A DNA stretch of 64,000 nucleotides, taken from assembly GCA_016271365.2 (NCBI GenBank), contig CM028130.1, forward strand, positions 467,141,501 through 467,205,500. Reading direction: 5' to 3'. The notes beneath the pieces were generated by a model. That model saw only the letters and a program-made list of their open reading frames with translations, did not search any database and had not been told where the DNA came from. This document shows positions 1 to 10,789 of this stretch, in pieces; the stretch's first letter is position 1, and the number at the start of each line of letters is the position of its first letter. The translations under genes were made by a program, and so were the position numbers. Source of the stretch: Neoceratodus forsteri (lineage: Eukaryota; Chordata; Ceratodontiformes; Ceratodontidae).

Positions 1-619
1 TAGCAAACCTATTTTGGGGGCTTTGAGTAGCATTGTGATTCATTGTTGCTGGCTTCACTAGCTGCAAAGTTTTAGTGCAGAATGGGGAAGGGTGCTAATG
101 GTCTGACCAGAGGTCTCAGCTACCTGATTGTTTCTGGAAGACTTGGGCTGGTCCCACCCACCCAAACCCTCACCCCACCCAACCCTGGTCCATTATTTCC
201 TTTATACCAGGGTTCTGACATCACTCTCAAACAGGCAAAGGATATGCACCTGTCATAGCAGAAACCAGACATCCAGGAAAGGAACAGCAGCAGGTGAAGA
301 GGTGACTGCTATCTCAGTGGAAGGGAAGTAAATGCAAATCTAGGAGCTTATTATTACTTATTCGCATTGATATTGCAGTGGAGAAAGGAGGAGTAGGAGT
401 TTGAAGAAGGTTGTGCAATAGCTACTTAAAAGTTTCTTTTGAGTGTGGATAGGAAGGATAGAATATAAAAGCAGTTGCTCAATATATCTAAACGTACAAC
501 AAAGGGTAAGGGAAATAAAGAAAATGTTTTGCACTGATAGAGGGGAGAGGGAGACTTGGGGAGTGTTTGGCATCCTGCATCTGGAAGGGTGGGTGTCTGG
601 TGGGCAAACGACAGCAATG
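1..619. other. No gene recognised; possible 5' region of the first CR1
   Basis: I see no convincing gene here. The open frames on both strands are short, low-complexity and match nothing I know. The stretch from about 340 onward is purine-rich on the plus strand, like the CR1 ORF1 that follows, so part of it may be CR1 5' untranslated sequence. A TATAAAA string lies at 464-470, about 160 bases before the ORF1 remnant; whether it has any promoter role is unknown. The CR1 5' boundary cannot be placed from sequence alone. Confidence 0.4.
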
Positions 620-624
620 GATAG

Positions 625-1780
625 GTGGTAGGTTGTAACAATTGCGTGTGCACCAATCTTTCTAAACATTGCCTAGGTGTGGGAGGATGTTTAGTGTGCA
701 ACCACATAGAAAAACTTAGAAAGGAGATTGAGGGTCTGCAGGAGGAACTAAGACAGGCAAGGCAGATCGGGGGTGGGTTTAGCCCAATACTGGAGGGAGG
801 AAGAAGGGGAGATGAGGGAGGGCAATTTAAGCCAACAGTGGTGAGGAGAGGGTCAGAAGAAGGGAACCAGAGACAAAGGGGCCCAGGCCAGGAAGAACGA
901 TTGCCGGGGAAACCAGGTCAGGAGACAAAAGACAAATGGAAGGAGGAGATAGGGACTTGTGAGGGGAGGTGAAGAAGTGGCAAAAGTCATGGAGTGGAAA
1001 GGAGAGAACAGGTTACTATGAAGAGAGAGGGAGCGGGCATTTGTGAAGGGTCTTCAGAAAATAGTTTTGCACTACTAGAGAGGAAGACGGTGGAGGAGGG
1101 AAATGATGAAATTAGAGGAGTAATTGATAAATGCCTGGACCAAACTGGAGTGGGGGAAGTTCTGCTGGGAGAATTGCAACAGGGGTAAAAGGGGGAAATA
1201 ATGTGCAGGAGGAAGAAGAGGAGCTGGAAATGAGAGAGGGAGATGAATGGAAGCAAGCAGGGAGTAAGAGGGGTGGAATCTTAGTTCTGAGGGACTCAAT
1301 ACTAAGAGGAGTCAGGTGGGCAGCAAGGGAGAGGTATAGTCGCATTTGGGTGGAGGCCATGCCAGGAATGACAGCGGAAAGGGTGGAACAATCTGTTCTG
1401 AAATATGCTAGAAGGGTAGGGACAAGCCTCATTTAATTATACATCTTGGGACAAACGACCTGGCTGACAAGACAGTAGATACAGTCCAGAGGAGGTTTGA
1501 GGAACTAGCACAATTATGTGAGGGGCAGGAAGATCAGTAACTTTTTCAGAGATATCTGTGCCAAAGGCAAGCACAACAAGAAAGCTGAGAATAGAGGAAT
1601 TTAACGGATGGCTAAGAACCTGGTGTTGTGCTAAAGGGTATGGGCTGTTGGGGTTGGGGAGGGACCTGGGAGGACAGTAGTCTCTATGCCAAGGACAGAC
1701 TACACTTGAGTGAGGAGGGAAAGAAAGTGTTGAAACAGAGGATGGAGGAGTACATAGAGGAAGTTGGGAATTTAAACTAG
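625..1780 (+). pseudogene. CR1-A ORF1 remnant with SGNH-esterase signature
   Basis: The first frame (625-972) starts with a cysteine-rich block (CNNCVC...HC...GCLVC), then a Glu/Lys-rich helix (IEKLRKEIEGLQEEL) that looks coiled-coil. This resembles the zinc-binding plus coil start of CR1 ORF1. After a frameshift, 1131-1436 encodes ILVLRDSILRGV. The next frame has HLGTNDLADK (about 1440-1470), and near the end DRLHLSEEGKK (about 1697-1730). These correspond to SGNH-hydrolase blocks I (Ser), III (GxND) and V (D-x-x-H) of the esterase domain known from CR1 ORF1. The block I Gly before Asp-Ser has become Arg; the putative Ser, Asn, Asp and His are retained. At least three frame changes separate the parts, so no intact product is possible. 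The frame closes at a stop ending at 1780, just before ORF2. Family role: RNA binding and a lipid-esterase activity of unclear purpose. Confidence 0.8.
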
Positions 1781-1782
1781 GA

Positions 1783-4600
1783 GTGGGGGGTAGCAGTTGG
1801 GGAAGAGACATGCAGAGACCACAGGTTGGGAAACCATATGAGCTCACCCCCCATAACAGTGACAAAGGACAAATGGCAAGTACTATTGGTGATGCTAGGA
1901 AAGGAGGGCAGGATGGGAGGAGGGGAAAAGGGTGGAAGGTGGTTACCCTTAATGCTAGAAGCCTTGGGAGGAAAACTGCAGAGTTACAGGTTCTCATGGC
2001 AGAGGGAGAGGTGGACATTGCAGCCATCACAGATACATGGGCCACCCAATACAATGACTGGGACCTGTCTGTACCAGGGTACAGGTTATTTCGTAGGGAC
2101 AGAGTGATTGGGAAAGGAGGGGGGGTGGCACTATATGTGAAGGAAGGACTGAAGTGTGTAAGGGAGGAAGGGGAGGAGGGTAGTACAGAGTCACTTTGGG
2201 TGAATCCAGGATTCCAAGAATAGATTCTAGAATGGGAGTGGTGTACAGGCCACCATCTCAGATGGAGGAGTTAGACAGGGAACTAGCGGACAGATCAGGA
2301 GGACCTGCAAGAAGGGTAATGGTGATTGTGGGGACTTCAACATGCCAGGAGGGACTGGAGCACAACAACAACCAGGAACAGAAGGGAGCAGGTACTGCTG
2401 GATGCCTTCCAGGACAGCTTCCTGCTGCAAATGGTCAGTGAACCAACCAGGTTAGGGAATACCCTGACCTTGTGCTGGCAAATGGGACTTTGTGAGAGAA
2501 CTTACAGTGGAGGAACCACTGTCAGGGAGTGACCACCACTCAGTATGGCTCACATTGGATATGGGCAAGGAAGGAGTGGAATCTGGCACAAGAGTGCTGG
2601 ACTTCAGGAGGGCCGACTTTGGGAGGATGGGGGAAGTGGAAAAGGGTACCTGGCCAGAATTCAATCTAGTATGGACACTCAACCAGAGGTGGGAGCACAT
2701 AAAGCTGGGGATAGTGGAGGCAACCAAACTCTGTTGCAAAGCCCAAAGCAAGAAGGCTAGGCAAGAAACTGAGCTGGTTGAGCAAGGAGGTCAAGGAAAA
2801 GGTAAGGAGGAAAAGAGCTGCCTTTAGGAAGCACAAGAAAACAGGGAGGGGAGGACAGGAGGAGTACTTGACAGAATCAAGGAGGTGACAAGGGAGTAAG
2901 GGAGCCAAAGCATCTACGGAACTCAGGCTGGCACAAGGCATTAAGAAGGGGGAGAAGGACTTTAAGCACATCAGGGAGAAAAGGAGCTGTAAGGAACACA
3001 TAGTAAGGATAAGGAAGGAGGGGGGTTGGGTGGAAACAGGGTGTGATAAGGCGGAAGCACTAAATGAGTACTTCTGCTCAGTATTTACTAAAGAGAAGAG
3101 GGGGGTGACACCCAAGGTGGGAGAAATGGCAGAAGCAGGGGTGCAAATGGTGACAGATGGGGAAATCATGGAGGGCAGAGTTCAAGAGGGTTTGAAGGCA
3201 CTGAGGGTGGACAAGGCGCCAGGCCCAGATGGCATCCACCCCAGGATACTGAAGGAGCTGGCAGAGGTCCTGTGGGACCTTGGCAGACACCCATTTAATG
3301 CCCTCACACATTCGGGTGTGTACCTCAGGACTGGAGGATGGCTCATGGTGCCCTCCACAAGAGTGGCCCCAAGGATGAACTGGGAAACTACAGACCAGTG
3401 AGCCTCACATCCATCATGGGTAAGCTAATGGAGACTATCCTGAAGGAGAGGCTGGTGGCCCTCCTAGAGGCCAGAGGACTACAGGACAGCAGACAGCATG
3501 GCTTCACACGTGGCAGATCCTGCCAAACTAACCTGGTCGAGTTCTATGACTGGGTAACTAGGCAACTGGACAGGGCCATGCAGTGGATGTCCTGTATCTG
3601 GACTTAGTAAGGCATTCTGACCGGTGCCGCATGGAAGGCTGGAGGAAGTCAGTAGGCACAGGGCGGGTGCAAAGCTGGTGAGGGCCAGAACTGGCTTCAG
3701 GAAGGCAAACAGAGGGTGGTGGTGGTGGGGAGCTCTCACACCCAAGGGCAGTGATGAGCGGTGTTCCACAGGGCTCGTGTTGGGACCAGTGTTGTTTGGG
3801 ATATTTATTGCAGACATATCATGGGACACCAAGAGCAAGATAGTCTGTTTGCTGATGATACCAAGGTAGGCGCGGTGGTGGATGACCTAGGGGGATGGCA
3901 GGGTTGCAGGATGATCTGGAAAAGCTTGAAACTCTGGTCAGACACCTGGCAACTGGGGTTTAATGCCAAAAGTGCAAGGTGCTGCATTTTGGGATGAAGA
4001 ACCCATGAGGAGTTACCAGCTGGGGAGTGCAACTAGCCCAGACAGAGGAGGAGAAGGATCTGGGTGTGCTCATTACAGGGTCAATGAACAACTCAGCACA
4101 ATGTAGGAAGGCAGCTGCAAAGGCCAACAAAATGCTGGGTTGTATTGCAAGGGTATATCCTCGAGAAGGGAGGAGGTGATTCTGCCACTGTATAGGCTGA
4201 TTAGTTAGACCACACCTGGAGTACTGCGGCAGTACTGGCGCCCGTATCTGAAGAGGACATTGTTACTGGGGTACAGTGCATGGCGATAAAGATGATCAAG
4301 GGCTGGGGACTATCATATGAGAGGAGGTTGAAGTAGTTGAACATGTACTACTGGAGGAGAGGAGGGACAGGAGGACATGATTGAAACCTTAAATACATGA
4401 AAGGAATAAACAAGACGGGTACAGAGGGGCTGTTCAAAGTAAGGAGGGGAGGGCCCAGGGCCATGATATGAGACTGGAGGGAGGAAGGTTCAGGAGGGAG
4501 ATAAGGAGACACTTTTTACAGAGAGGGTGGTGGCTGGGTGGAATGCATTACCTGCAGAAGTGGTATGCAGTAGAACAGTGGACTGCTTCAAAAGGGATGG
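1783..4600 (+). pseudogene. CR1-A ORF2 remnant: AP-endonuclease and reverse transcriptase
   Basis: The first 146-codon segment holds the start of the APE-type endonuclease (VVTLNARSLGRKTAEL, then IAAITDTW, where the usual ETW Glu is Asp, then VPGYRLFRRDR and GGGVALYV). A second part carries VYRPPSQ and SDHHSVWLTL near 2525-2555. The linker has ALNEYFCSVFTKE at 3058-3095. RT blocks follow: DKAPGPDGIHPRILKEL (about 3210), NYRPVSLTSIMGKLME (about 3390), QHGFTRGRSCQTNLVEF (about 3495), then PVLFGIFIADI and FADDTK near 3790-3870, and the CR1 thumb and C-terminal region to about 4600. Motif A is damaged near 3595-3625 by a stop and frameshift. The family protein nicks DNA and copies CR1 RNA at the nick; this copy cannot make it. 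Confidence 0.85.
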
Positions 4601-4739
4601 ACAGGACAAGGGGGAGGGTTAATGAAGGGGAAGGGTGGAAGGGAGGAGCAGCTGCAGAATAAGGGGTGCTAGCTGCACATTCAAGCAGACTTGATAGACC
4701 TCTGAGCCTTTATCTGCTGGCAAATTTCGTATGTTCGTA

Positions 4740-7400
4740 ATGTCAGAGGCTAAACTGGACATAGTAGCAATTAGTGAGATGTGGTTCACCAGTAACCACA
4801 CTTGGGAGACTTCAGTACCTGGCTATGTACTGTTCAGAAGAGACCGAGGTGAAAAAGGGGGTGGAATGGCCCTGTATGTCAATGAAAATATCAAAGCTAC
4901 AGACATTCAGAATACACATAAGGAGCCAGAAGAACTGTGGGTCACCCTGAAACAGGAAATGGGACAGCCATAAGAACTGGGGTTGTCTACAGGCTCCCAG
5001 ACTGGGGGGGGGGGGACATAGACACATTACTGTTAGAATATATACAAAACACGACAGCTAAAGGGGAGGTTCTGATAATGGGAGATTTCAGCATGCCAGC
5101 TACAGATTGGTCAATACCAGCAGGAACATCTGCCAGAACTAAACACGTGGTGGATTCCCTGCAGGCGGAGGGCCTCAAACGACTGGTACAACAACTCACA
5201 AGAGACAGGGCTATCCTAGATCTAGTACTGACTAACAGGGAAGGGATCACAGATCTCCAGGTAAAAGGTCACCTGGGGGCCAGTAGCCATCACATGGTAT
5301 GGTTCAATTTGGCCACTACAACTAAATCATCCTATTCCAAGGCAAAAATATGGGACTTCAGAGGAGCTGACTTTGATAAGATGGCCAACAGAGTTAAGCT
5401 AGCCCTGGCAAAAAGAAACACAGAGGAGGGGGTACAGGCAAAGTGGGTAAGCATTAAGGATGCAATACTTGAAGCAACATCCCATTGTGTTAGACAGAAA
5501 AAGAAGTGCAAAAGAAGAAAGAAACCACTTTGGTTCTCAAATACAGTAGCAGGAAAGGTCAGAGCCAAAAGGCTGGCCTTCAGGAAATATAAGAAAACAC
5601 AACAGGATGAAGATAGGGAGGCATGCCAAACTGCCCTAAGGGAAGCAGGGAAGGCAGTAAGGCAGGCAAAGTCCCAAACTGAGGAAACACTAGCATGAAC
5701 AGTAAAAGAAGGTGACAAGACTTTCTATAGATACATTAGTGAAAGGAGAAAGTCCAGAGGGGTATCGCTAAGCTCAAAGGAGAAAAGGGGGCATGTGAGG
5801 AAGAGGACCTGTAAAAGCGCATCATCCTAAATAGATACTTTGCTCAGTATTTACTGAAGAGAAGGTAGGCAGGGCCCACAGCTCAGCACCATGGACAATA
5901 GGGGGAGGGAGGTGAGCACTACCCTTCAGAAAAGAAAGGGTCCTACAAGAGCTCGCTAAGCTCAGGGTGGACAAGGCAATGGGACCTGATGGCATACATC
6001 CCAGGGTACTATAAGGATCTAAGGGTGGAACTAGCAGAGCTATTAGCAGAACTGTTTAGTGAGTCTCAAACACAGGAGAGGTCCCAGAAGATTGGAGAAG
6101 GGCTCATGTGATCCTGCTCCACAAGAGTGGTAGCAGGGAGGAGGCAGAGAACTACAGACCAGTCAGTCTTACCTCAGTAGTGGGCAAGATTATGGAGGCA
6201 CTCCTTAAGGAAAGGATAGTGCAACACCTGGAACGCATAGGGGCATAGGATCCAAGACAGCATGGGTTTACAAAAGGACGGTCCTGTCAAACTAATCTCA
6301 TAGATCTTTGACTATGTAACCAGAGTGGTGGACCAAGGGGAGCAGTTGATGTCTGCTACCTTGACTTCAGCAAAGCTTTTGACACTGTTCCACATAGAAG
6401 ATTGATAAATAAGCTGGCAGGCTCGGTGGGCAGAAGTTGGTCAACTGGGTGGCAAACTGGTTGACGGGCAGAAAACAGAGAGCGGTGGAAATCGTGATAC
6501 AGTCAGAAGAGATGCAAGTCACAAGTGGGGCACCCTAGGATCAGTCCTGGGCCAGTCCTCTCAATATCCCTCATTAGTGACATTGCAGATGGACTAGAGG
6601 GTAAGGCTTGTCTGTTTGCAGATGACACCAAGATCTGCAACAGAGTGATGATCCGATGGGGTGGGCAGAATGAGAAGAGAGATCTGGATAAACTAGCTAA
6701 ATGGTCAGGAGAGGGGCAACTGGGATTTAATGCAAAGAAGTGCAAGATCATGCACATAGGGAAGAGAAACCCTGAAGCCACCTATAGGCTGGGAGGGAGT
6801 TGCTGGCAGTCACAAAGGAAAAAGAGACTTGGGCATCATCATCACCGATGACCTGGAATCATCCAAGCAGACCCTAAAGCAGTAGGTAAGGCTAGGGATG
6901 TTAGGGTGTATAGTAGTGGTATCACAGTCGAAGAGGGAGGTAATAATCCTCTTTACAAGACACTGGTTAGGCCCCATCTGAGTACTGCATCCAGTACTGG
7001 AGGCCACACCTTCACAAGGACATTAACCAAATTGAGTCAGTCCAGAGAAGGGCAACCAAAATGGTGCAGGACTGCATCAGAAGACATATGAGGACAGATT
7101 AACGGAGCTCAATATGTATACCTTTTGAGCAAGGAGGAGGAGAGGTGATATGATTGAAACATTCAAACACCTTAAGGGCATTAACAAGGTGAAAGAGTCT
7201 AACATGTTTAAATATAAGAAAAATAGCAGGACAAGAGGACACAGCATGAGACTAGAGGGAGGCTGATTAAGGGGGAATGTGAGGAAATTCTTTTTCACAG
7301 AAAGGGTGGTGGATGCATGGAATGGCCTACCTCAGGAAGTGGTGGCTATGAATACAGTGCAGGGCTTCAAATAGGCATGGGATAGGCATAAGGGAGCAAT
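4740..7400 (+). pseudogene. CR1-B ORF2 remnant
   Basis: The endonuclease part is fairly well kept in two frames: AISEMWFTSN with the Glu present, then from 4937 a 253-codon stretch with VVYRLPD, VLIMGDFSMPATDWS and the linker RKKPLWFSNTVAGKVRAKR. The conserved GDFN has become GDFS, and the SDHH box has become SSHH at about 5279-5293, so key metal and phosphate residues are lost. The RT half from 5820 is riddled with stops. Recognisable pieces are LRVDKAMGPDGIHP (about 5957), NYRPVSLTSVVGKIMEA (about 6152), YLDFSKAFDTVPHRR (about 6359, motif A), CLFADDTKICNRV (about 6608, motif C) and QLGFNAKKCKIMH (about 6717). The C-terminal DMIETFKHLKGINKV block is near 7150. Confidence 0.8.
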
Positions 7401-7538
7401 ACAGATGAGTATGAATAGATAGGCCACTGACAGAGCAAAGGCCGATGGCACAATTATAAGGTAGAAAAAGAAATGGGCAGACTGGATGGGCCTTGCGGTC
7501 CTTATCTGCTGTCAACTTCTATGTTTCTATGTTTCTAA
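4740..7538 (+). mobile_element. CR1-type LINE, copy B (5'-truncated)
   Basis: Copy B begins inside the endonuclease domain (MSEAKLDIVAISEMW from 4740), directly abutting the 3' tail of copy A with no spacer. It runs through RT to a typical CR1 3' end: 'gggcagactggatgggcc', then 'ccttatctgctgtcaac' and two tail units (tctatgtt) at about 7515-7538. Truncation at the 5' end is usual for LINEs that insert by target-primed reverse transcription. Its 3' tail in turn directly abuts the first satellite array. Confidence 0.85.
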
Positions 7539-9260
7539 ACACTGGCTACCCTCAGTATCTAAAATACGGGTAGCAGGTGATGGTCAATGGGAAAAGTCTG
7601 CCTCCCCTGAGTATATAATGTATGGGTGGCACGTGATGATCAGTGAGGAAAGTTTGACTGCCCTGAGTATGTAATATATGGGCAGCAGAAGATGAGCAAT
7701 GGAGAAAGACTGGTTACCCTGAGTATATAATACACAGGCAGCAGGCGATGATCAATGAGGAAAGTCTGACTGCCCTGAGTATATAATATTTGGGTGGCGG
7801 ACAGTGATCAGTGAGGAAAGACTGGCTGCCCTGAGTATATAATATACAGGCAGCAGGCGATGATCAACGAGGAAAGTCTGGATCCCCTAAGTATATAATA
7901 TACGGGCAGCAGGTGATGATCAATAAGGAAAAACTGGTGCCCTGAGTATCTAATATATCTGTGGCAGGTGTTGATCAATGAGAAAACACTGGCTGCCCTG
8001 AGTATATAACATGCAGGCAGCAGGTAATGATCAATGAGGAAAGACTGGCTACACTGAGTATATAATATATGGGCAGCAGGCGATGATCAATGAGAAAAGA
8101 CTGGCTGCCGTGAGTATATAATATACAGGCAGCAGGCATCGATCAAGGAGGAAAGACTGGCTGCACTGAGTGTATTATATACGTGTAGCAGGCAACAATC
8201 AATAGGGAAAGACTGGCTGTCTTCAGTATCTAATATACAGACAACAAGTGACAATCAATGGAGAAAGACTGGCTACCCTTAGTATATAATATATGGGCAG
8301 GAGGTGAAGATCAGTGGGGAAAGACTGTCTACCCTAAGTATATAATATACAAGTATCAGTGAAGGATCAATGAGAAAAGACTGACTGCCCTGAGCATATA
8401 ATATATGGGTGGCAGGCAATGATCGATGAGTAAAGACTGTCTGCCTTAAATATATAATATACAGACAGCACAGGATGATCAATTAGGAAAAACTAACTAC
8501 GATAAGTATATAATATATGGGCAGCAGGCAATTATCGATGAGGAAAGACTGGCTGCCCTGAGTATATAATATATGGGCAGCAGGTGATTATCAATGTAGA
8601 AAGGTTGGCTGCCCTGAGCATATAATATATGGGCAGCAGGTGGTGATCAAAGGGAAAGGGAAAGGACTGGCTGTCCTGAGTATATATTGTAATATATGGA
8701 TTGCAGATGATGATCAACGGGGAAAGACTGGCTGCCCTGAGCATGTAATATATGGGCAGCAGTCAATGATCAATGAGGAAAGATTAGCTGTCCTAAATAT
8801 ATAATATATGGGCAGCAGGCAATGATCGATGAGGAAAGGGTGGCTGCCCTGAGTATATAATATATGGGTGGCAGACGATGATCAATGGGAAAAAACTTGC
8901 TGCCCTGAGTATATAATATATGGGTGGCAGGTGATGATTAATGAGGAAAGACTGTCTGCCCTGAGTATATAATATACAGACAGCAGATGATTGTCAATGG
9001 GCAAAGACAGGCTGCCCAGAGAATATAATATATGGGCATCAGATGAGGATCAACTGGGAAAGACCAGCTGCCTTGAGTTTATAATAGATGGGCAACAGGC
9101 AACGATGAATAAGGAAAGACTGGCTGCTCTGAATATATAATACATGGGTGGCAGGCAATAATCAATGGGGAAAGACTGTCTGCTCTGATTTATAATGTAT
9201 GGGCAGCGCACAATGATCAAGGAGGAAATACTGGCAGACCTGAATATTTAGTGCCTGGGG
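7539..9260 (+). repeat. Satellite A: about 30 copies of a ~57-bp unit
   Basis: A diverged tandem array with a unit of about 56-58 bases. Each unit reads roughly 'ctgccctgagtatataa', 'tatatgggcagcaggcg', 'atgatcaatgaggaaag', 'actgg'. Copies differ by scattered substitutions and small indels. The array begins at the base after the CR1-B tail. Each unit contains a TATATAATATA string, giving a periodic AT-rich motif. I see no relation to the CR1 sequence itself. Open frames in it are by-products of the repetition. Confidence 0.9.
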
Positions 9261-9410
9261 GTCAGCAGGGAAAGACTGATATGATAGAAACTGTCAAATA
9301 TCTGATGGGGACTAATGAGTGTGGATTGCCAGCAACTGTTTAAGCAATGTGAGGGGTCTGCACAGGAATACATAATTATAAGCAGGTGGGGAGGGTCAGT
9401 AGGGATGTGA
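9261..9410 (+). mobile_element. CR1 3'-coding fragment
   Basis: The sequence after 'aaagactgatatgatag' translates to a diverged version of the CR1 C-terminal block D-M-I-E-T-x-K-Y-L-x-G-x-N (9270-9310), followed by Q-L-F-K-Q-C-E-G-like residues. It lies between satellite A and satellite B, so another CR1 3' part sits exactly at a satellite junction. It is too short to classify further. Confidence 0.55.
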
Positions 9411-9504
9411 GGTGCCTACAGCTGAGCCAGCCACTATGCAATGCAGTAACTTGCAGTACCTGACATGTTACAAAATACTGCAGTAAAAAAGGGCTTTATT
9501 GACA

Positions 9505-10777
9505 CTATATTACACTGTTCCCTGCAGCATACTGCGGCATTTTATGAGATACTGCAGCATTACTGCATTGCATCCTGGCTGCTGCCACTATACTTCTTTA
9601 CAGAGAGGGAGGTGGACAGGTGATATACTGCAGCATTATTGCATTGTGTCCTGCCTGGTGCTGCTGCACTTATTTACAGAGAGCATGGTTGACACAGGTG
9701 ATATACTGCAGCATTACTGGATTGCATCCTGCCTGGTGCTGCTGTACTTCTCAACAGAAAGGGTGGTGAGCAGGTGATATACTGCAGCATTACTATGTTT
9801 TGTCCTGCCTGGTGCAGTTGTACTGCTTTTTGTCTTGTCTGGTGCTGCTGTACTTCTTTACAGAAAGGGTGGTGTGCAGGTGATATACTGCCGCATTACT
9901 GCATTATGTCCTGCCTGATGCTGCTGTACTTCTTTAAAGAGAGGGTGGTGGATTGGAGATATACTACAGCATCACTGCATTGTGTCCTGCCATGTGCTGC
10001 TGTGCTTGTTTACAGAGAGGGTAGTGGACAGGTGATACACTGCAGCATTATTGCATTGTGTCCTGCAAGGTGCTGCTGCACTTCTTTACAGAGAGGGTGC
10101 TGACCAGGTGAGATACTGCAGAATTACTGTATTGCATCCTGCAAGGTGCTTCTGTGCTTCTTTACTGAAAGGGTGGTGGACAGGTGATATACTGCAGCAT
10201 TATTGCATTGTGTCCTGGCTGGTGCAGATGTGCTTCTTTACAGAAAGGGTGGTGAGCAGGTGATATACTGCAGCATTATTGCCATGCATCCTGGCTGGTG
10301 CTGCTGTGCTTCTTTACAGAATGGGTGGTGGACAGGTGATATTCTGCAGCATTACTGCATTCTGTCCTGGCTGGGGCCACTTTGATTCTTTACAGAAAGG
10401 GTGTTGGATGGGTGATATATTGTGGCATTACTGCATTGCGTCCTGGCTGGTGCCACTGTGCTTCTTTTCAGAAAGGGTGGAGAGCAGGGGACATACTGCA
10501 GCATTATTGCATTGTGTCCTAGCTGGTGCTGCTGTCCTTCTGTACAGGAAGGGTGGTGGACAGGTGATATTCTGCAGCATTACTGCATTCTGTCCTCTCT
10601 GGTGCTGCTGTACATCTTTACAGAAAGTGTGTTGAGCAGGTGATATACTGCAACATTACTACATTGTGTTCTGCCTGATGCTGCTGCACTTTTTTATAGA
10701 GAGGGTGGTGAGCAGGTGAGATACTGCAGCATTACTGTACTGTGTCCTGCAAGATGCTGCTGTGCTTCTTTACTGAC
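9505..10777 (+). repeat. Satellite B, left block (76-bp unit)
   Basis: Tandem copies of a 76-base unit built from 'gatatactgcagcattact', 'gcattgtgtcctgcctggtg', 'ctgctgtacttctttacag' and 'aaagggtggtgagcagg'. Because 76 is 3x25+1, the array is open in all three forward frames in turn, which yields many spurious ~70-codon frames. The half-unit ttctttacagaaagggtgg closely matches the CR1 ORF2 C-terminal codons for FFTERVVD. The block ends where CR1-C has inserted; the same array resumes at 12928. Confidence 0.92.
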
Positions 10778-10789
10778 AGAACTTGGTTA

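Larger units (their letters stand above)
620..4739 (+). mobile_element. CR1-type LINE, copy A (near full-length, decayed)
   Basis: This plus-strand copy carries both CR1 reading frames in order: ORF1 (625-1780) with a Cys-rich start and an esterase-like domain, then ORF2 with endonuclease and reverse transcriptase, then a short 3' UTR. The 3' end has the CR1-style 'ttatctgctgg...tatgttcg' tail at about 4705-4739. At roughly 4.1 kb it is the longest CR1 in the window and the only one keeping ORF1. Numerous stops and frameshifts show it is an old, inactive copy. A second CR1 begins immediately after its tail. Confidence 0.85.

Noticed and set aside
128..331. Small open frame at the left end
   Set aside because: Low-complexity, no homology recalled, and no splice or promoter support.
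7539..9260. CRISPR-like regularly spaced repeats
   Set aside because: The entire unit repeats with no unique spacers, and the context is a vertebrate genome.
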